A stretch of 64,000 bases of DNA from Bryobacteraceae bacterium CoA2 C42 (GCA_019931245.1 JAINDL010000078.1:1-64000), one strand, 5' to 3'. Counted from the first letter of the stretch, positions 33,645-43,277 are shown. Made by a program: numbers and translations. The notes: a model not told the origin generated them from the letters alone.

Positions 33645-34073
33645 TTACTCCTCCGGGCCCAAGTATATCGTCAATCCATCCACGCGTTTCACCCGGCAGC
33701 GCTCGCCCGCCGCCAGCGGCCGGTCGCCCGCGTTGCGCGCCGACCACACCGTCCCCCGCAGTTCGGCCTGCCCCACCGCGTGCACCGCAATCTCCTCCCG
33801 CGCCACGGCCACCTCCCCCGTCAGCTCGTCGGGCAGCAGCGGATGCCCCCGCCGCAGCCGCCGCAGCAACGGTTGCCGGAACAGCAGCAGCGCCGCCAGC
33901 GAAAGCAGCAGAAAACACACGCCCTGCCGGCCCGGACCCTCCAGCCCCACCGCCGCGGCCAACGCCGTAACCACCGCCCCGGCGCCGAAAAAAATCAGAT
34001 AGAAGCCGCCGGGCGTGAGTAACTCCCCCAGCAGAATCACGATCCCCGCGACCAGCCAGATCCACCACGCCAT
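33645..34073 (-). CDS. NfeD-like membrane protein
   Basis: A 142-residue protein with three hydrophobic helices (about 3-20, 22-42, 50-64). A C-terminal OB-fold of the NfeD type follows (about 80-140: LTGEVAVAREEI, GQAELRGTVWSARN, GERCRVKRVDGLTIYL). NfeD short forms work with SPFH proteins. The stop lies 4 bases before the SPFH gene. Its start is 23 bases from the Gfo/Idh/MocA stop, so it may share that transcript. Confidence 0.9.
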   Translation of the reverse strand: MAWWIWLVAGIVILLGELLTPGGFYLIFFGAGAVVTALAAAVGLEGPGRQGVCFLLLSLAALLLFRQPLLRRLRRGHPLLPDELTGEVAVAREEIAVHAVGQAELRGTVWSARNAGDRPLAAGERCRVKRVDGLTIYLGPEE

Positions 34074-34096
34074 TACGGCCTCCTTGCCGGGATCGG

Positions 34097-35440
34097 TTAT
34101 CCCTTCACTACCATCTTTTCCGGATCCCAGTGTACGGTCTTGCGCGTGAAGTAACTGACGTTCGACAACAGCGCCGGACCCGCCGCCCGCAGGCCGAAGG
34201 TCGCGTCTTCAATCACCGGCTGCCGCGAGCGGATGTGCTCGAAGAAGTTGGCGTGGTGGGCGTACTGTTCCGTGTAGCCCGGCGGCAGCACCCAGCGCTG
34301 TTCCGTATTGGCCTGCATGCCGTCGGCGCTCGGCCGCTGCGCCGGATACTTCGCCGCGTGCTGCCGCAGAATCTCGGTGGCGGTCGCCCGCGAGAAGGTT
34401 CCGGCCGTCGTTCCCGGGTCGGTCACCTTCGGCTTGCGGCGCAGTACCAGCGCCCCGCCGACGGCGAGGTCGAGCACCCCTTCTGAACCCACAAACCGAA
34501 ACCCGCTACCATCGCCGCCGCCCGCCAGGAAGTTCAGCCGGAGGCTCAGGTTGAACTCCGGATGCGTGGCGGTCTGCGGATAGTCGTAAATGCCCATCAT
34601 CAGGTCCGGCACGTCGCGGCCGTCCTTCCAGTGGTACAGCCCGCCGGTCGTCATCACCCGGTTCGGCCCGTTTGAGTCCATCACGTAGTGGATTCCCGTG
34701 AACAGGTGGACAAACAGATCCCCGGCCACCCCCGTGCCGTAGTCCTGATAGTTGCGCCACCGGAACAGCCGGATCGGTTCAAACGGCCGCTTCGGCGCCG
34801 AACCCAGAAACCGGTCCCAATCCACCGTCGCCGGCGAGGCATCGGGCGGGATCGAATACTGCCAGGCCCCCTGCGGCGAGTTGCGGTCCCAGAACGCTTC
34901 CACCATGCGCACTTCGCCCAGCACGCCCTGCTTGACCAGGTCCCGCGCCTTGGCATAAAGAATGGAACTGGCCCGCTGGCTGCCCACCTGCAGAATCCGC
35001 TTGGTCTCCCCTTCGGCCTTGATTACCGCCGCGCCCTCCTCCACCTTCTGCACCATCGGCTTCTGGCAGTAAACATCCTTGCCGGCCTTCATCGCGTCGA
35101 TGGCCTGCTGCTGATGCCAGTGGTCGGGCGTGGCGACGATGACGGCGTCGATGTCGGGCCGCGCCAGAATCTCTCGGTAGTCGCGCGTCGTGAAAATGTC
35201 TTTGCCGTAGCGCTCTTTGGCCAGGTCCAGCCGGCCCTGGTAAATATCGGCCACGGCCACCAGTTTGGTTCCCGGCACCGTCACGGCCGTAGCCACATCG
35301 CCCTGGCCCATGATGCCGAAGCCAATGCAGGCGAACTGAATCTTATCGTTGGGGCTCTTGGGCTGCGCGGCGGCGGGGGCGGCCGCCAACATGGTAGTGA
35401 GGCCGGAGGTATGTAAGAACGAGCGGCGCGTAGTCGGCAT
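34097..35440 (-). CDS. Gfo/Idh/MocA-family oxidoreductase, Tat-exported
   Basis: A 447-residue protein. MPTTRRSFLHTSGLTTMLAA is a twin-arginine-type signal. A Rossmann domain follows (IQFACIGFGIMGQGDVATA, IDAVIVATPDHWHQQQAI, MKAGKDVYCQKPM, where the EKP-type motif is QKP), then the substrate domain (about 170-410). The ATG at 35440 was chosen; upstream sequence in frame encodes no signal. The family acts on sugars, inositols or their derivatives with NAD(P)(H). Substrate unknown. Confidence 0.88.
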   Translation of the reverse strand: MPTTRRSFLHTSGLTTMLAAAPAAAQPKSPNDKIQFACIGFGIMGQGDVATAVTVPGTKLVAVADIYQGRLDLAKERYGKDIFTTRDYREILARPDIDAVIVATPDHWHQQQAIDAMKAGKDVYCQKPMVQKVEEGAAVIKAEGETKRILQVGSQRASSILYAKARDLVKQGVLGEVRMVEAFWDRNSPQGAWQYSIPPDASPATVDWDRFLGSAPKRPFEPIRLFRWRNYQDYGTGVAGDLFVHLFTGIHYVMDSNGPNRVMTTGGLYHWKDGRDVPDLMMGIYDYPQTATHPEFNLSLRLNFLAGGGDGSGFRFVGSEGVLDLAVGGALVLRRKPKVTDPGTTAGTFSRATATEILRQHAAKYPAQRPSADGMQANTEQRWVLPPGYTEQYAHHANFFEHIRSRQPVIEDATFGLRAAGPALLSNVSYFTRKTVHWDPEKMVVKG

Positions 35441-35525
35441 AAGGTAATTCTCTTCGACCACTATGGTAACTCCCCACTCTCGCTTTCGCCACGGGCGCCG
35501 ATAGATCCCCAAAAGGGAAAATTCG

Positions 35526-36872
35526 TTGCCGATCACCGATCTTACTGAACTGTCGACTGTTCTTGACTCCTCGACCGAAGCCCGTCCCGAGGATCTGTCC
35601 CCCCCGGTGCCGGAGACGATTCCGCACACCGGCGTTCCGTCCACGATGATCGAGCAGCTGCTGCTCAAGTCCCTCTACTACAACGGAGAACTCGTGGGCC
35701 GCGAACTCGCCCAGCGCCTCGGTCTCCGCTTCAGCGTCATCGAAGCCATCCTCGAAGGGTTCAAGCGCACCCACCATGTCACCGTGCGCAGTTCGCTCGG
35801 CATGGGCGCCATCTCCTCTCGCTTCGTCCTCACCGAAAGCGGCCGCGAACTGGCCAAAGAGTTTGTCGCCACCAATGCCTACTCCGGTCGTGTCCCCGTG
35901 CCGCTCTTTCAATACGCCGACATGGTGCGCCGCCAGAAGCAGGAGAACGGCTGGCTCACCCAGGAAGCCCTACGGGAAGCCTACAAGCACATGGTCGTCA
36001 CCCCGGAACTGCTCAACCAGATCGGCCCGGCCGTCAACTCCGGCAAGTCATTTCTGATCTACGGTCAGCCCGGCAACGGCAAAACCTATCTGGCCGAAGC
36101 GCTCTTCAACGTCGATCCCACCTACATCTATGTACCCTACGCCATCGAGGCCCAGGGCATGATCATCCAGATGTTCGACCCGGTCTACCACCACCCGGTC
36201 GACGAGGCGCAGGACACCATCTCGGCCTTCACCACCGAACCCTCCTACGACCAGCGCTGGTTCAAGTGCCACCGCCCCTTCATCGTCACCGGCGGTGAAC
36301 TCGCTCCCGAAATGCTCGACCTGAGCTTCAATCCCGTCGCTAAGTTCTACGATGCCCCCCTGCAGCTCAAGGCCAACAATGGCATCTACCTCATCGACGA
36401 CTTCGGCCGCCAGAAGGTCACCCCGGCCGAGGTCCTCAATCGTTGGATCGTGCCCATGGAGCGCCGCGTCGACTACCTCTCCTTCCAGAACGGCGGCAAA
36501 ATGACCATCCCGTTCGAGTGCTTCCTGGTCTTCTCTTCGAACCTCAAGCCCGACCAACTCGGCGACGAAGCCTTCCTCCGCCGCATCCAGTACAAAATGT
36601 TGATGAAGTCCCCCTCCGAGCAGGAGTTCACCGAAATCTTCGTCAAATACGCCGCCAAGCAGGGCCTCGCCTGTTCGCCGGAGCTGGTCGACCGCTTTCT
36701 CGCCCGCCACTACCGCTCCACCGGCAAGCCCCGGCGCCGCTGCCATCCGCGCGATGTGCTCTCGCACGCCATCGATATCATCCGCTTTGAACGCCGCCCC
36801 ACCGTCCTCACCGACGAGGTCCTCACCCTGGCCTTTGAAAGCAACTTCGTCAGCACCGAAGAGGACGACTAA
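35526..36872 (+). CDS. AAA-type ATPase with N-terminal winged-helix-like domain
   Basis: A 448-residue cytoplasmic protein starting at TTG with AAGGG about 8 bases upstream. Residues about 40-115 look like a winged helix (NGELVGRELAQRLGLRFSVI). The ATPase core has Walker A GQPGNGKT (180-187), Walker B YLIDDFGRQ and sensor-like FLVFSSNLKP, and a helical lid follows with RCHPRDVLSHAIDI. I recognise the general class, not a named family or client. It is divergent from the oxidoreductase gene and convergent with recN. Confidence 0.82.
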   Translation: MPITDLTELSTVLDSSTEARPEDLSPPVPETIPHTGVPSTMIEQLLLKSLYYNGELVGRELAQRLGLRFSVIEAILEGFKRTHHVTVRSSLGMGAISSRFVLTESGRELAKEFVATNAYSGRVPVPLFQYADMVRRQKQENGWLTQEALREAYKHMVVTPELLNQIGPAVNSGKSFLIYGQPGNGKTYLAEALFNVDPTYIYVPYAIEAQGMIIQMFDPVYHHPVDEAQDTISAFTTEPSYDQRWFKCHRPFIVTGGELAPEMLDLSFNPVAKFYDAPLQLKANNGIYLIDDFGRQKVTPAEVLNRWIVPMERRVDYLSFQNGGKMTIPFECFLVFSSNLKPDQLGDEAFLRRIQYKMLMKSPSEQEFTEIFVKYAAKQGLACSPELVDRFLARHYRSTGKPRRRCHPRDVLSHAIDIIRFERRPTVLTDEVLTLAFESNFVSTEEDD

Positions 36873-36882
36873 ACCCCCGCCC

Positions 36883-38559
36883 TCAACTCGCCGCCCCGGC
36901 CTCGATCAGCTGCGCGGCGTGCCGCAGCGCCTCCGGCGTCAACCGCTGGCCCGAAAGCATGCGGCCAATCTCCCTTGTCCGCTCCTCGCCGGTCAACTCC
37001 GTCATCACGGCCACCGTCCGCCCGTTCGACTGCTGCTTTTCGACGCGGTAGTGATGGTTGGCGAACGCCGCGATATTCGCCTGATGCGTCACGCACAGCA
37101 CCTGATTGGAGCGGCTCAGCGCCTTCAATCGCCGCCCTACCGACTCAGCCGCCTCCCCCCCAATGCCGGCGTCCACTTCGTCAAAAACCAGCAGATGCTG
37201 CGCCGCCCCCGGCCGCTCGCTCTCAATGCAGGTCTTAACCGCCAGCGCAATCCGCGAAACCTCGCCGCCCGAAGCCACCTTGTCCAGCTCCCGCGGCTCC
37301 TCGCCCACGTTCGCCGACACCAGAAACCGCACCGCGTCCACCCCCTCGGCCGACCACCCCGCCGCCCCGAACGCCACCTGAAAACGCGTCCCCGCCATCG
37401 CCAGCGCCGCCAACTCCTGCTCCACGCGTTTTTCGAGCCGCCCCGCCGCCGTCTTGCGCGCCCGCGTCAGCCGGCCCGCCGCCGCCGCGTACTCCCGGCC
37501 CAGCTTCTCCCGCCGCGCCTCAATCGCCGCCCGCCGCTCGCCGGCCTCCGCCACGGTCTGCATCTTCGTCCGCAAAACCGTCAGAAACTCAAGAATCTCC
37601 TCAATCGTCGCCCCGTACTTCCGCCGCAGCCGGTCAATCGCGGCCAGGCGCGTCTCCACCTCATCAAGCCGCCCCGGGTCGGCGTGCAGCTTACCCACGT
37701 AGTCGCGCAGCGTCAGCCCGGCCTCTTCCAGGCCAATCACCGCCGGCCGCAGCAGCTCGGCCACCTCCCCGAGCGAGGGGTCAATCCGCACCAGCTCCTG
37801 CACCCGCTTGGCCGCCGCCCGCGCCTGCGCCACCGCCGAATCCGGCGCCTCGTACAGCGCCGTGTAGGCCGCCCCGGCGTGCTCGGCCAGCCGCGTCACG
37901 TTCTGCAGCACCCGCTTCTCGGCCTCGAGTTCGCTGTCCTCGCCTCCCCGCGGGTCCACCTCTTCAATCTCCTTCCGCTGAAAGCTCCACAGGTCCGCCA
38001 GCCGCAACTGCTCCTGCTCGGCCCGGTCGATCTCTTCGAGCTCCCGCGCGCAAGCCCGCCACGCGCCAAACAGTTCGCCCACCTCGGCCGTCAACGCCCC
38101 GTTCTCGGCAAACGTATCGAGCATCTGCCGCTGCGACTCCGGCGAGTGCAGCCGCTGCTGCTCGTTCTGCCCGTGAATATCTCCGAGCCACGGCGCCAGC
38201 GCCTTCAGCAGCGTCGCCGTCGCCGGCCGGTTGGCCAGCAGCGCCCGCGACTTGCCCGTCGCCGTCACCTCCCGCTCCACAATCAACTCCTCGTCTTCGA
38301 GCGCAATGCCCGCTTCCTCGAGCAGCGCCCGGAACGCCGGGTCCGGCGGCGCCACGAAAACGCCCGACACGCGCGCCCGCTCCGTCCCCGTCCGCACCAC
38401 CTCGGCCGAAGCCCGGCCGCCGAACAGCAGCCCCAGCGAATCCACCACAATCGACTTGCCGCTGCCCGTCTCCCCGGTCAGCAGGTTCAGGCCCGGATGA
38501 AAACGAATCCGCAGTCGTTCCACCACTGCGAAGTTCTCGACGTGCAACTCGACAAGCAT
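36883..38559 (-). CDS. recN: DNA repair protein RecN
   Basis: A 558-residue SMC-like ATPase that acts in double-strand break repair. Walker A is GETGSGKS (29-36). The ABC signature region contains LDKVASGGEVSRIALAVK, and Walker B is LLVFDEVDAGIGGEAAESVG. Central coiled-coil arms lie between about 160 and 360. The C-terminus carries the H-loop CVTHQANIAAFANHH. Length and order match RecN. It is divergent from comEC with a 49-base gap. Confidence 0.96.
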   Translation of the reverse strand: MLVELHVENFAVVERLRIRFHPGLNLLTGETGSGKSIVVDSLGLLFGGRASAEVVRTGTERARVSGVFVAPPDPAFRALLEEAGIALEDEELIVEREVTATGKSRALLANRPATATLLKALAPWLGDIHGQNEQQRLHSPESQRQMLDTFAENGALTAEVGELFGAWRACARELEEIDRAEQEQLRLADLWSFQRKEIEEVDPRGGEDSELEAEKRVLQNVTRLAEHAGAAYTALYEAPDSAVAQARAAAKRVQELVRIDPSLGEVAELLRPAVIGLEEAGLTLRDYVGKLHADPGRLDEVETRLAAIDRLRRKYGATIEEILEFLTVLRTKMQTVAEAGERRAAIEARREKLGREYAAAAGRLTRARKTAAGRLEKRVEQELAALAMAGTRFQVAFGAAGWSAEGVDAVRFLVSANVGEEPRELDKVASGGEVSRIALAVKTCIESERPGAAQHLLVFDEVDAGIGGEAAESVGRRLKALSRSNQVLCVTHQANIAAFANHHYRVEKQQSNGRTVAVMTELTGEERTREIGRMLSGQRLTPEALRHAAQLIEAGAAS

Positions 38560-38608
38560 CTCCTACAGTCTAGAGAGAAGCCGGCCGCCCCCGCCACTCT
38601 CTTCCTGA

Positions 38609-41116
38609 GTGCGTGAACCTCTCCTGCTGCCCTGCCTCGGACTGATCGCCGGTCTCCTTCTGGCCCAACTCCTCCCGTTCTCCCGCCCCGAAGCCGCCGC
38701 CGCCACGGCGGCCCTCGCCCTGCTCGCCCTCCTCGGCCGCCGTCCGTGGATCACCGCCCTCGCCTTCGTCGCCGCCGGCACGCTCCTGCCCGTGCTCCGG
38801 CCGCCCGAACCGCCGCCCGAACTCGACGCGGCCGCCGGCGAAACGCTGCTCATCCAGGGCTGCGTCGTCGAACCCTCCGTCTTCGCCGACCGGCGCGAAC
38901 AGTTCACCCTCGATCTCGAACACGACGCCCGCGCCCGCGTCAGCCTCAACCTCCGCGAAGGCCAGCCCGCCCCCAGCCTGCAGTACGGCCAACTCGTCGA
39001 GTTCGAAGCCCGGGTCCGAAAACCCGTCAACTTCCGCAACCCCGGCGCCTTCGACCTCGTGCACTATCTTGCCCGCCGGCAGATCTACTGGACCATCTCC
39101 ACCCGCACCGGCGCCGAAGTCACCGTCCTGCCGGGAACCTGCGGCCACCCCGCCACCGCCCTGCTGTTCCGGCTCCGCGGCTGGATTCTCAACCGCCTCG
39201 AAGCCCTCTTTCCCGGCGACCACTACAAAGCCTGGATGATGCAGGCCCTGCTGATCGGCGAAAACACCCGCCTGCAAAAAGTCTGGACGGAAAGCTTCCG
39301 CCGCACCGGCACCTACCACGCCCTCGTCATCTCCGGCATCCATATCACGATGGTCGCCGGCATCCTGTTCGGCGTCATCCGCCTGGCCACCGGCCGGATG
39401 ACCTTCAGCCTCATCGCCACCGTCATCCTCGCCTGGCTCTACGCGGCCACCTCCGGCCTCACCGCCCCCGTCCTCCGCGCCGCCGCCGGCTTCATGCTCT
39501 TCAGCCTGTGCCGTTTCTGGTATCGCGACCCGCGCATCCTCAACTTCCTCGCCGTCATCGCCATCACCGTCCTCGCGCTCGACCCCGGCCAGCTCTTCGA
39601 AGCCAGTTTCCAGCTCACCTTCCTCAGCGTCGCCGCCATCGCCTCCCTCGCCGACCCGCTCTTTGAACAGAACTCCCGGCCCCTCGCCCGCGGCCTCGCC
39701 GAACTCGAAGACTGGCGGCAGGACCTTCGCAAACCCTTCGCCATCGCCGCCTTCCGCGTCGAAACCCGGCTGTTCGCCCACACCGTCAGCCTCTGGACCA
39801 ACGTCCCTATGCCCTGGCTCTGCCGGGCGCTTGGCTCCGGTCTGGCTTTGCTCGTCAACGCCTTTGAGATCTTCATGATCTCCTGCATCATGCAGGTGGC
39901 CCTGGCCCTGCCCATGGCCTTCTATTTCCATCGCGCCTCGCTCTCGGGCATGGTCGCCAACATCTTCGTCGTCCCGCTGATGAACGGCGCCATCGTCGCC
40001 GGCTTCCTCGCCGTCTTCACCGGGTGGCGGTGGCTGGGCTCCGCGGCGGGCTGGTTCCTCGACGCCGGCCAGTGGGTCGCCGCCGCCTGCGCCGCCTTCG
40101 AGCCGAACTGGCGAATCCCCGACCCGCCCGCCCTCCTCGCCGCCGCTTTCGCGGCCAGCCTCATCGCCCTCGCCGTCACCGCCCGCCACGCTCCCCGCCT
40201 GCGTTGGGTTTGTTTCGTCATTACGATGGCCCTGTTCGGCGTCATCCTCTGGCACCCGTTCGCGCCCGTCCGCACTCCCGGCCAACTGGAGCTCACCGCC
40301 ATCGACGTCGGCCAGGGCGATAGCCTGCTCGTCGTTACCCCCGAAGGCAAAATGCTGGTCGTCGATGGCGGCGGCCTGCCTCAGTTCAAAGGCCGCCCCA
40401 AGCCCAAGCTCGACGTCGGCGAGGACGTCGTCTCCCCCTACCTCTGGACCCGCTCCATCCGCCGTCTGGACGCCATCGCCCTCACCCACGCCCACGACGA
40501 CCACGCCGCCGGCCTCGAAGCCCTCATCGACAACTTCGCCCCCGCCGAACTCTGGACCGGAGCCATGGGGGAGAGTCCCACCTGGCAGCGCCTCCGCGCC
40601 AAGGCGCTGGCGCGCGGCGTCCGCATCGTCCCGCTCTGGAGCGGCGATGGCTTCGTTTGGGGCGGCGCCCGCTTCGATGTCCTCGCCCCCTACCGCGACA
40701 CCCCGCCCACCGAAATCCCCCGCAACAACGACTCGCTCACCCTCCGCATCGCCTACGGCCAGCGCAGCATGCTCCTCACCGGCGACCTCGAAAAAGAGGT
40801 CGAGTTTCGCCTGGTCGACGAAGGCCGCATCGCCCCGGCCGACATCCTCAAAGCCGGCCATCACGGCAGCCGCACCTCCACCACCGACGACCTGCTCGCC
40901 CGCCTCCATCCCCAGTTCGCCATCATCTCGGCCGGGCAGGACAACCTCTACAAACACCCCCACCCCGACGTCGTCCGCCGCCTCACCGAACACCGCGTCG
41001 GCCTCCTCCGCACCGACCGCTTCGGCCTGGTCCGCGTCCTCACCGACGGCCGCCGGCTCTCCGTCGACCTCCTCCCGTGGCGCCCGAACCCCCGGACATT
41101 CCTTCCTGCGTTCTGA
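38609..41116 (+). CDS. comEC: DNA internalisation-related competence protein ComEC/Rec2
   Basis: An 835-residue protein starting at GTG. An N-terminal DUF4131 region (about 1-170) is followed by the Competence domain with many helices (about 220-510, including GTYHALVISGIHITMVAGIL). A C-terminal metallo-beta-lactamase-like domain (about 560-835) has TAIDVGQGDSLLVVTPEG and THAHDDHAAG (ligands near 627-632), then LKAGHHGSRTS. The protein forms the inner-membrane channel for single-stranded DNA uptake, and the C-terminal domain is a likely nuclease. Codons strongly favour C in third position. Confidence 0.95.
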   Translation: MREPLLLPCLGLIAGLLLAQLLPFSRPEAAAATAALALLALLGRRPWITALAFVAAGTLLPVLRPPEPPPELDAAAGETLLIQGCVVEPSVFADRREQFTLDLEHDARARVSLNLREGQPAPSLQYGQLVEFEARVRKPVNFRNPGAFDLVHYLARRQIYWTISTRTGAEVTVLPGTCGHPATALLFRLRGWILNRLEALFPGDHYKAWMMQALLIGENTRLQKVWTESFRRTGTYHALVISGIHITMVAGILFGVIRLATGRMTFSLIATVILAWLYAATSGLTAPVLRAAAGFMLFSLCRFWYRDPRILNFLAVIAITVLALDPGQLFEASFQLTFLSVAAIASLADPLFEQNSRPLARGLAELEDWRQDLRKPFAIAAFRVETRLFAHTVSLWTNVPMPWLCRALGSGLALLVNAFEIFMISCIMQVALALPMAFYFHRASLSGMVANIFVVPLMNGAIVAGFLAVFTGWRWLGSAAGWFLDAGQWVAAACAAFEPNWRIPDPPALLAAAFAASLIALAVTARHAPRLRWVCFVITMALFGVILWHPFAPVRTPGQLELTAIDVGQGDSLLVVTPEGKMLVVDGGGLPQFKGRPKPKLDVGEDVVSPYLWTRSIRRLDAIALTHAHDDHAAGLEALIDNFAPAELWTGAMGESPTWQRLRAKALARGVRIVPLWSGDGFVWGGARFDVLAPYRDTPPTEIPRNNDSLTLRIAYGQRSMLLTGDLEKEVEFRLVDEGRIAPADILKAGHHGSRTSTTDDLLARLHPQFAIISAGQDNLYKHPHPDVVRRLTEHRVGLLRTDRFGLVRVLTDGRRLSVDLLPWRPNPRTFLPAF

Positions 41117-41143
41117 AACAATAGGGGCAGAGGTGTTCCAGTC

Positions 41144-41407
41144 ATGGCAGAAGATAACAGCAGCAAAGCAGTTTGGTTTCTCACCGGCGCGGCGATCGGC
41201 GCCGCGGTGGCGCTTCTTTACGCCCCGGCGAGCGGCGAGGTGACCCGGCGCCGCATTGTGCGCCGGGCCGAAGAAAGCGCCGATGTCCTCTCAGAGAAGG
41301 GGCAGGAACTGGTCGAACGCGGCCGCGAACTCTATCAGCAGGGCCGCAAGATGGCCGACGAGGCCGCTGACCTGTTCGATCGGGGACGCAACATCGTCGA
41401 GGGGTAA
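41144..41407 (+). CDS. YtxH-domain protein
   Basis: An 87-residue protein. One membrane helix lies at about 9-27 (VWFLTGAAIGAAVALLYAP), then SGEVTRRRIVRRAEESADV leads into a charged helix. This is the YtxH layout (Gly-rich helix, LLYAP, then an amphipathic helix). The group is associated with general stress proteins, and the exact role is unknown. It precedes the aldehyde dehydrogenase gene by 5 bases. Confidence 0.88.
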   Translation: MAEDNSSKAVWFLTGAAIGAAVALLYAPASGEVTRRRIVRRAEESADVLSEKGQELVERGRELYQQGRKMADEAADLFDRGRNIVEG

Positions 41408-41412
41408 TCTCC

Positions 41413-42969
41413 GTGACTCCGCTGCCCGCTTTCCGCAATGAGCCCTACGCGGACTTCGCGCGGCCGGAAAACCTGCGCGCCATGGAGGCTGCCCTCGCCG
41501 GCGCCCGCGCCGCCTGCGGCCGGGCGTATCCCCTGCGTATTGCCGGCCGGCCGGTCCTCGCCGGCGCTTGGGTTCGGTCCGTAAATCCATCGCAGCCGGC
41601 CGTTGTGGTGGGCTTGCAGTCCCGCGCCACCCCGGTGCTGGCCGCCGAAGCCATCGCCGATGCCGCCGCGTTTTTCCCGGAGTGGGCCCGGACGCCGGTG
41701 GAGGATCGCGCGGCCATCGTGCTCCGCGCCGCCGCCTTACTGCGCGCGCGCAAGTACGAGTTCAACGCCTGGCTCGTGCTCGAGGCGGGCAAGAGCTGGG
41801 CCGAGGCCGAAGCCGAGACCGCCGAAGCGATCGACTTCTGCGAGTATTACGCCCGCCAGATACTGCGCTGGGCCACCCCGGAGCCGCTGCTCCAACTACC
41901 GGGCGAACGCAACGAACTCACCTACCTGCCCCTGGGCGTCGGGGTCGTAATCCCGCCCTGGAACTTCCCGCTGGCGATTCTGGCGGGGATGACCGTCGCG
42001 GCGCTGGTGTGCGGCAACACGGTGGTCCTCAAGCCGTCGAGCGAGACGCCGGTTATCGCGGCGCAGTTCGTCGAACTGCTGGCCGAGGCCGGCCTGCCGC
42101 CCCGCGCACTCGCGCTCTGCGCCGGCAGCGGCGGCGAAATCGGCGACCTGCTCGTCACCCATCCGCTCACGCGCTTCGTCAACTTCACGGGTTCGCGTGA
42201 CGTGGGCCTGCACATCAACGAACTCGCCGCCCGCCCGGCCCTGGGGCTGAAGTGGGTCCGCCGCGTCGTGGCCGAGATGGGCGGCAAGGACGCGATTGTT
42301 GTCGATGCGGACTGCGACCTCGATGCCGCCGTGGCGGGGGTGGTCGCTTCGGCGTTCGGCTATCAGGGGCAGAAGTGTTCGGCCTGCAGCCGGGCGATTG
42401 TGCACGGTGGCGTTTACGAGGAGTTTGTCCGCCGGCTCGAACCGGCGGTGGGGGCGCTTTCGGTGGGCGATGCCGCCAACCCCTCCTTCGCGGTGGGGCC
42501 GGTGATCAGTGCCGCCGCCCGCCGCGGCATCCTCGCCTACCTGGAGATTGGCCGCGGCGAAGGGCGCCTGCTGACGGGAGGCGGCGCCGCCCCCGGCGAT
42601 GGCTACTTTCTGCAGCCGACGGTCTTTACCGGCGTGGCTCCGACCGCCCGCCTGTTCCAGGAAGAGATCTTCGGCCCCGTGCTCGCCGTTACCCCGGCCG
42701 AGGACTTTGCGCACGCTCTCGCCCTGGCCAACGATAGCGATTACGGGTTGACCGGGGCGGTCTACTCGCACGTCCCGGCCCATCTCGAACACGCGCGCCG
42801 CGACTTTCACGTCGGCAATCTCTATCTGAACCGCAAATGCACCGGGGCGATGGTGGGCGCGCATCCCTTTGGCGGGTTCAACCTTTCGGGCACCGATGCG
42901 AAGGCCGGCGGGCCGGACTACCTGTTGCAGTTTCTGCAGGCCAAGTCCATCGCCACGAAACTGTCATGA
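41413..42969 (+). CDS. Aldehyde dehydrogenase, 1-pyrroline-5-carboxylate dehydrogenase type
   Basis: A 518-residue NAD-dependent dehydrogenase starting at GTG. Catalytic Cys is C322 in GQKCSACSR and the general base is E288 in EMGGKDA. The NAD-binding region has PPWNFPLAILAGMTVAALVC and NTVVLKPSSETPV. The C-terminal NRKCTGAMVGAHPFGGFNLS and SGTDAKAGGPDYLLQF are typical of the L-glutamate gamma-semialdehyde dehydrogenases (RocA/PutA-type). It would oxidise glutamate semialdehyde to glutamate in proline breakdown. No proline dehydrogenase gene is adjacent. Its TGA overlaps the next ATG. Confidence 0.9.
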   Translation: MTPLPAFRNEPYADFARPENLRAMEAALAGARAACGRAYPLRIAGRPVLAGAWVRSVNPSQPAVVVGLQSRATPVLAAEAIADAAAFFPEWARTPVEDRAAIVLRAAALLRARKYEFNAWLVLEAGKSWAEAEAETAEAIDFCEYYARQILRWATPEPLLQLPGERNELTYLPLGVGVVIPPWNFPLAILAGMTVAALVCGNTVVLKPSSETPVIAAQFVELLAEAGLPPRALALCAGSGGEIGDLLVTHPLTRFVNFTGSRDVGLHINELAARPALGLKWVRRVVAEMGGKDAIVVDADCDLDAAVAGVVASAFGYQGQKCSACSRAIVHGGVYEEFVRRLEPAVGALSVGDAANPSFAVGPVISAAARRGILAYLEIGRGEGRLLTGGGAAPGDGYFLQPTVFTGVAPTARLFQEEIFGPVLAVTPAEDFAHALALANDSDYGLTGAVYSHVPAHLEHARRDFHVGNLYLNRKCTGAMVGAHPFGGFNLSGTDAKAGGPDYLLQFLQAKSIATKLS

Positions 42970-43277
42970 GAGCCATGTTCGCCCTACTGCTGAGCGCCGC
43001 GGCGCTGCGGGCGAATGAAGCCTGCCAGCAGTTCTACCAGGCCCAGCTTCCTCCGGGGCAGACTTTCCGCATCCCGGCGCGTCAGAGGCTGCTCACCGAG
43101 TCGCGGCCGACCGACTCGCGGGCCGCGCAGGTGTTGTGGGGCCTTGGCTTCGTTTCGCAAAGCGGGGGGACGACCGAACAGCGCGAGTTCGTCTGCCTGC
43201 TCGATGCCCGGGGCAAGGCCACGGCGGTCTATCTGAAGCCGCTGCCTCCCGCCGCCCCCCGCCTCGCCCGCCGCTAG
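42966..43277 (+). CDS. Small secreted hypothetical protein
   Basis: A 103-residue protein. A signal peptide (MRAMFALLLSAAALRANEAC) is followed by QQFYQAQLPPGQTFRIPARQ and two Cys residues that could pair (about 20 and 80). The ATG overlaps the aldehyde dehydrogenase stop as ATGA. The last 4 bases overlap the convergent rfbB gene. No family is recognised. Confidence 0.68.
   Translation: MRAMFALLLSAAALRANEACQQFYQAQLPPGQTFRIPARQRLLTESRPTDSRAAQVLWGLGFVSQSGGTTEQREFVCLLDARGKATAVYLKPLPPAAPRLARR

Noticed and set aside
38570-40993. An 807-codon minus-strand reading frame opposite comEC
   Set aside because: It is Glu/Gly/Asp-rich low-complexity sequence produced by antisense GC-rich codons. comEC has all its family domains.
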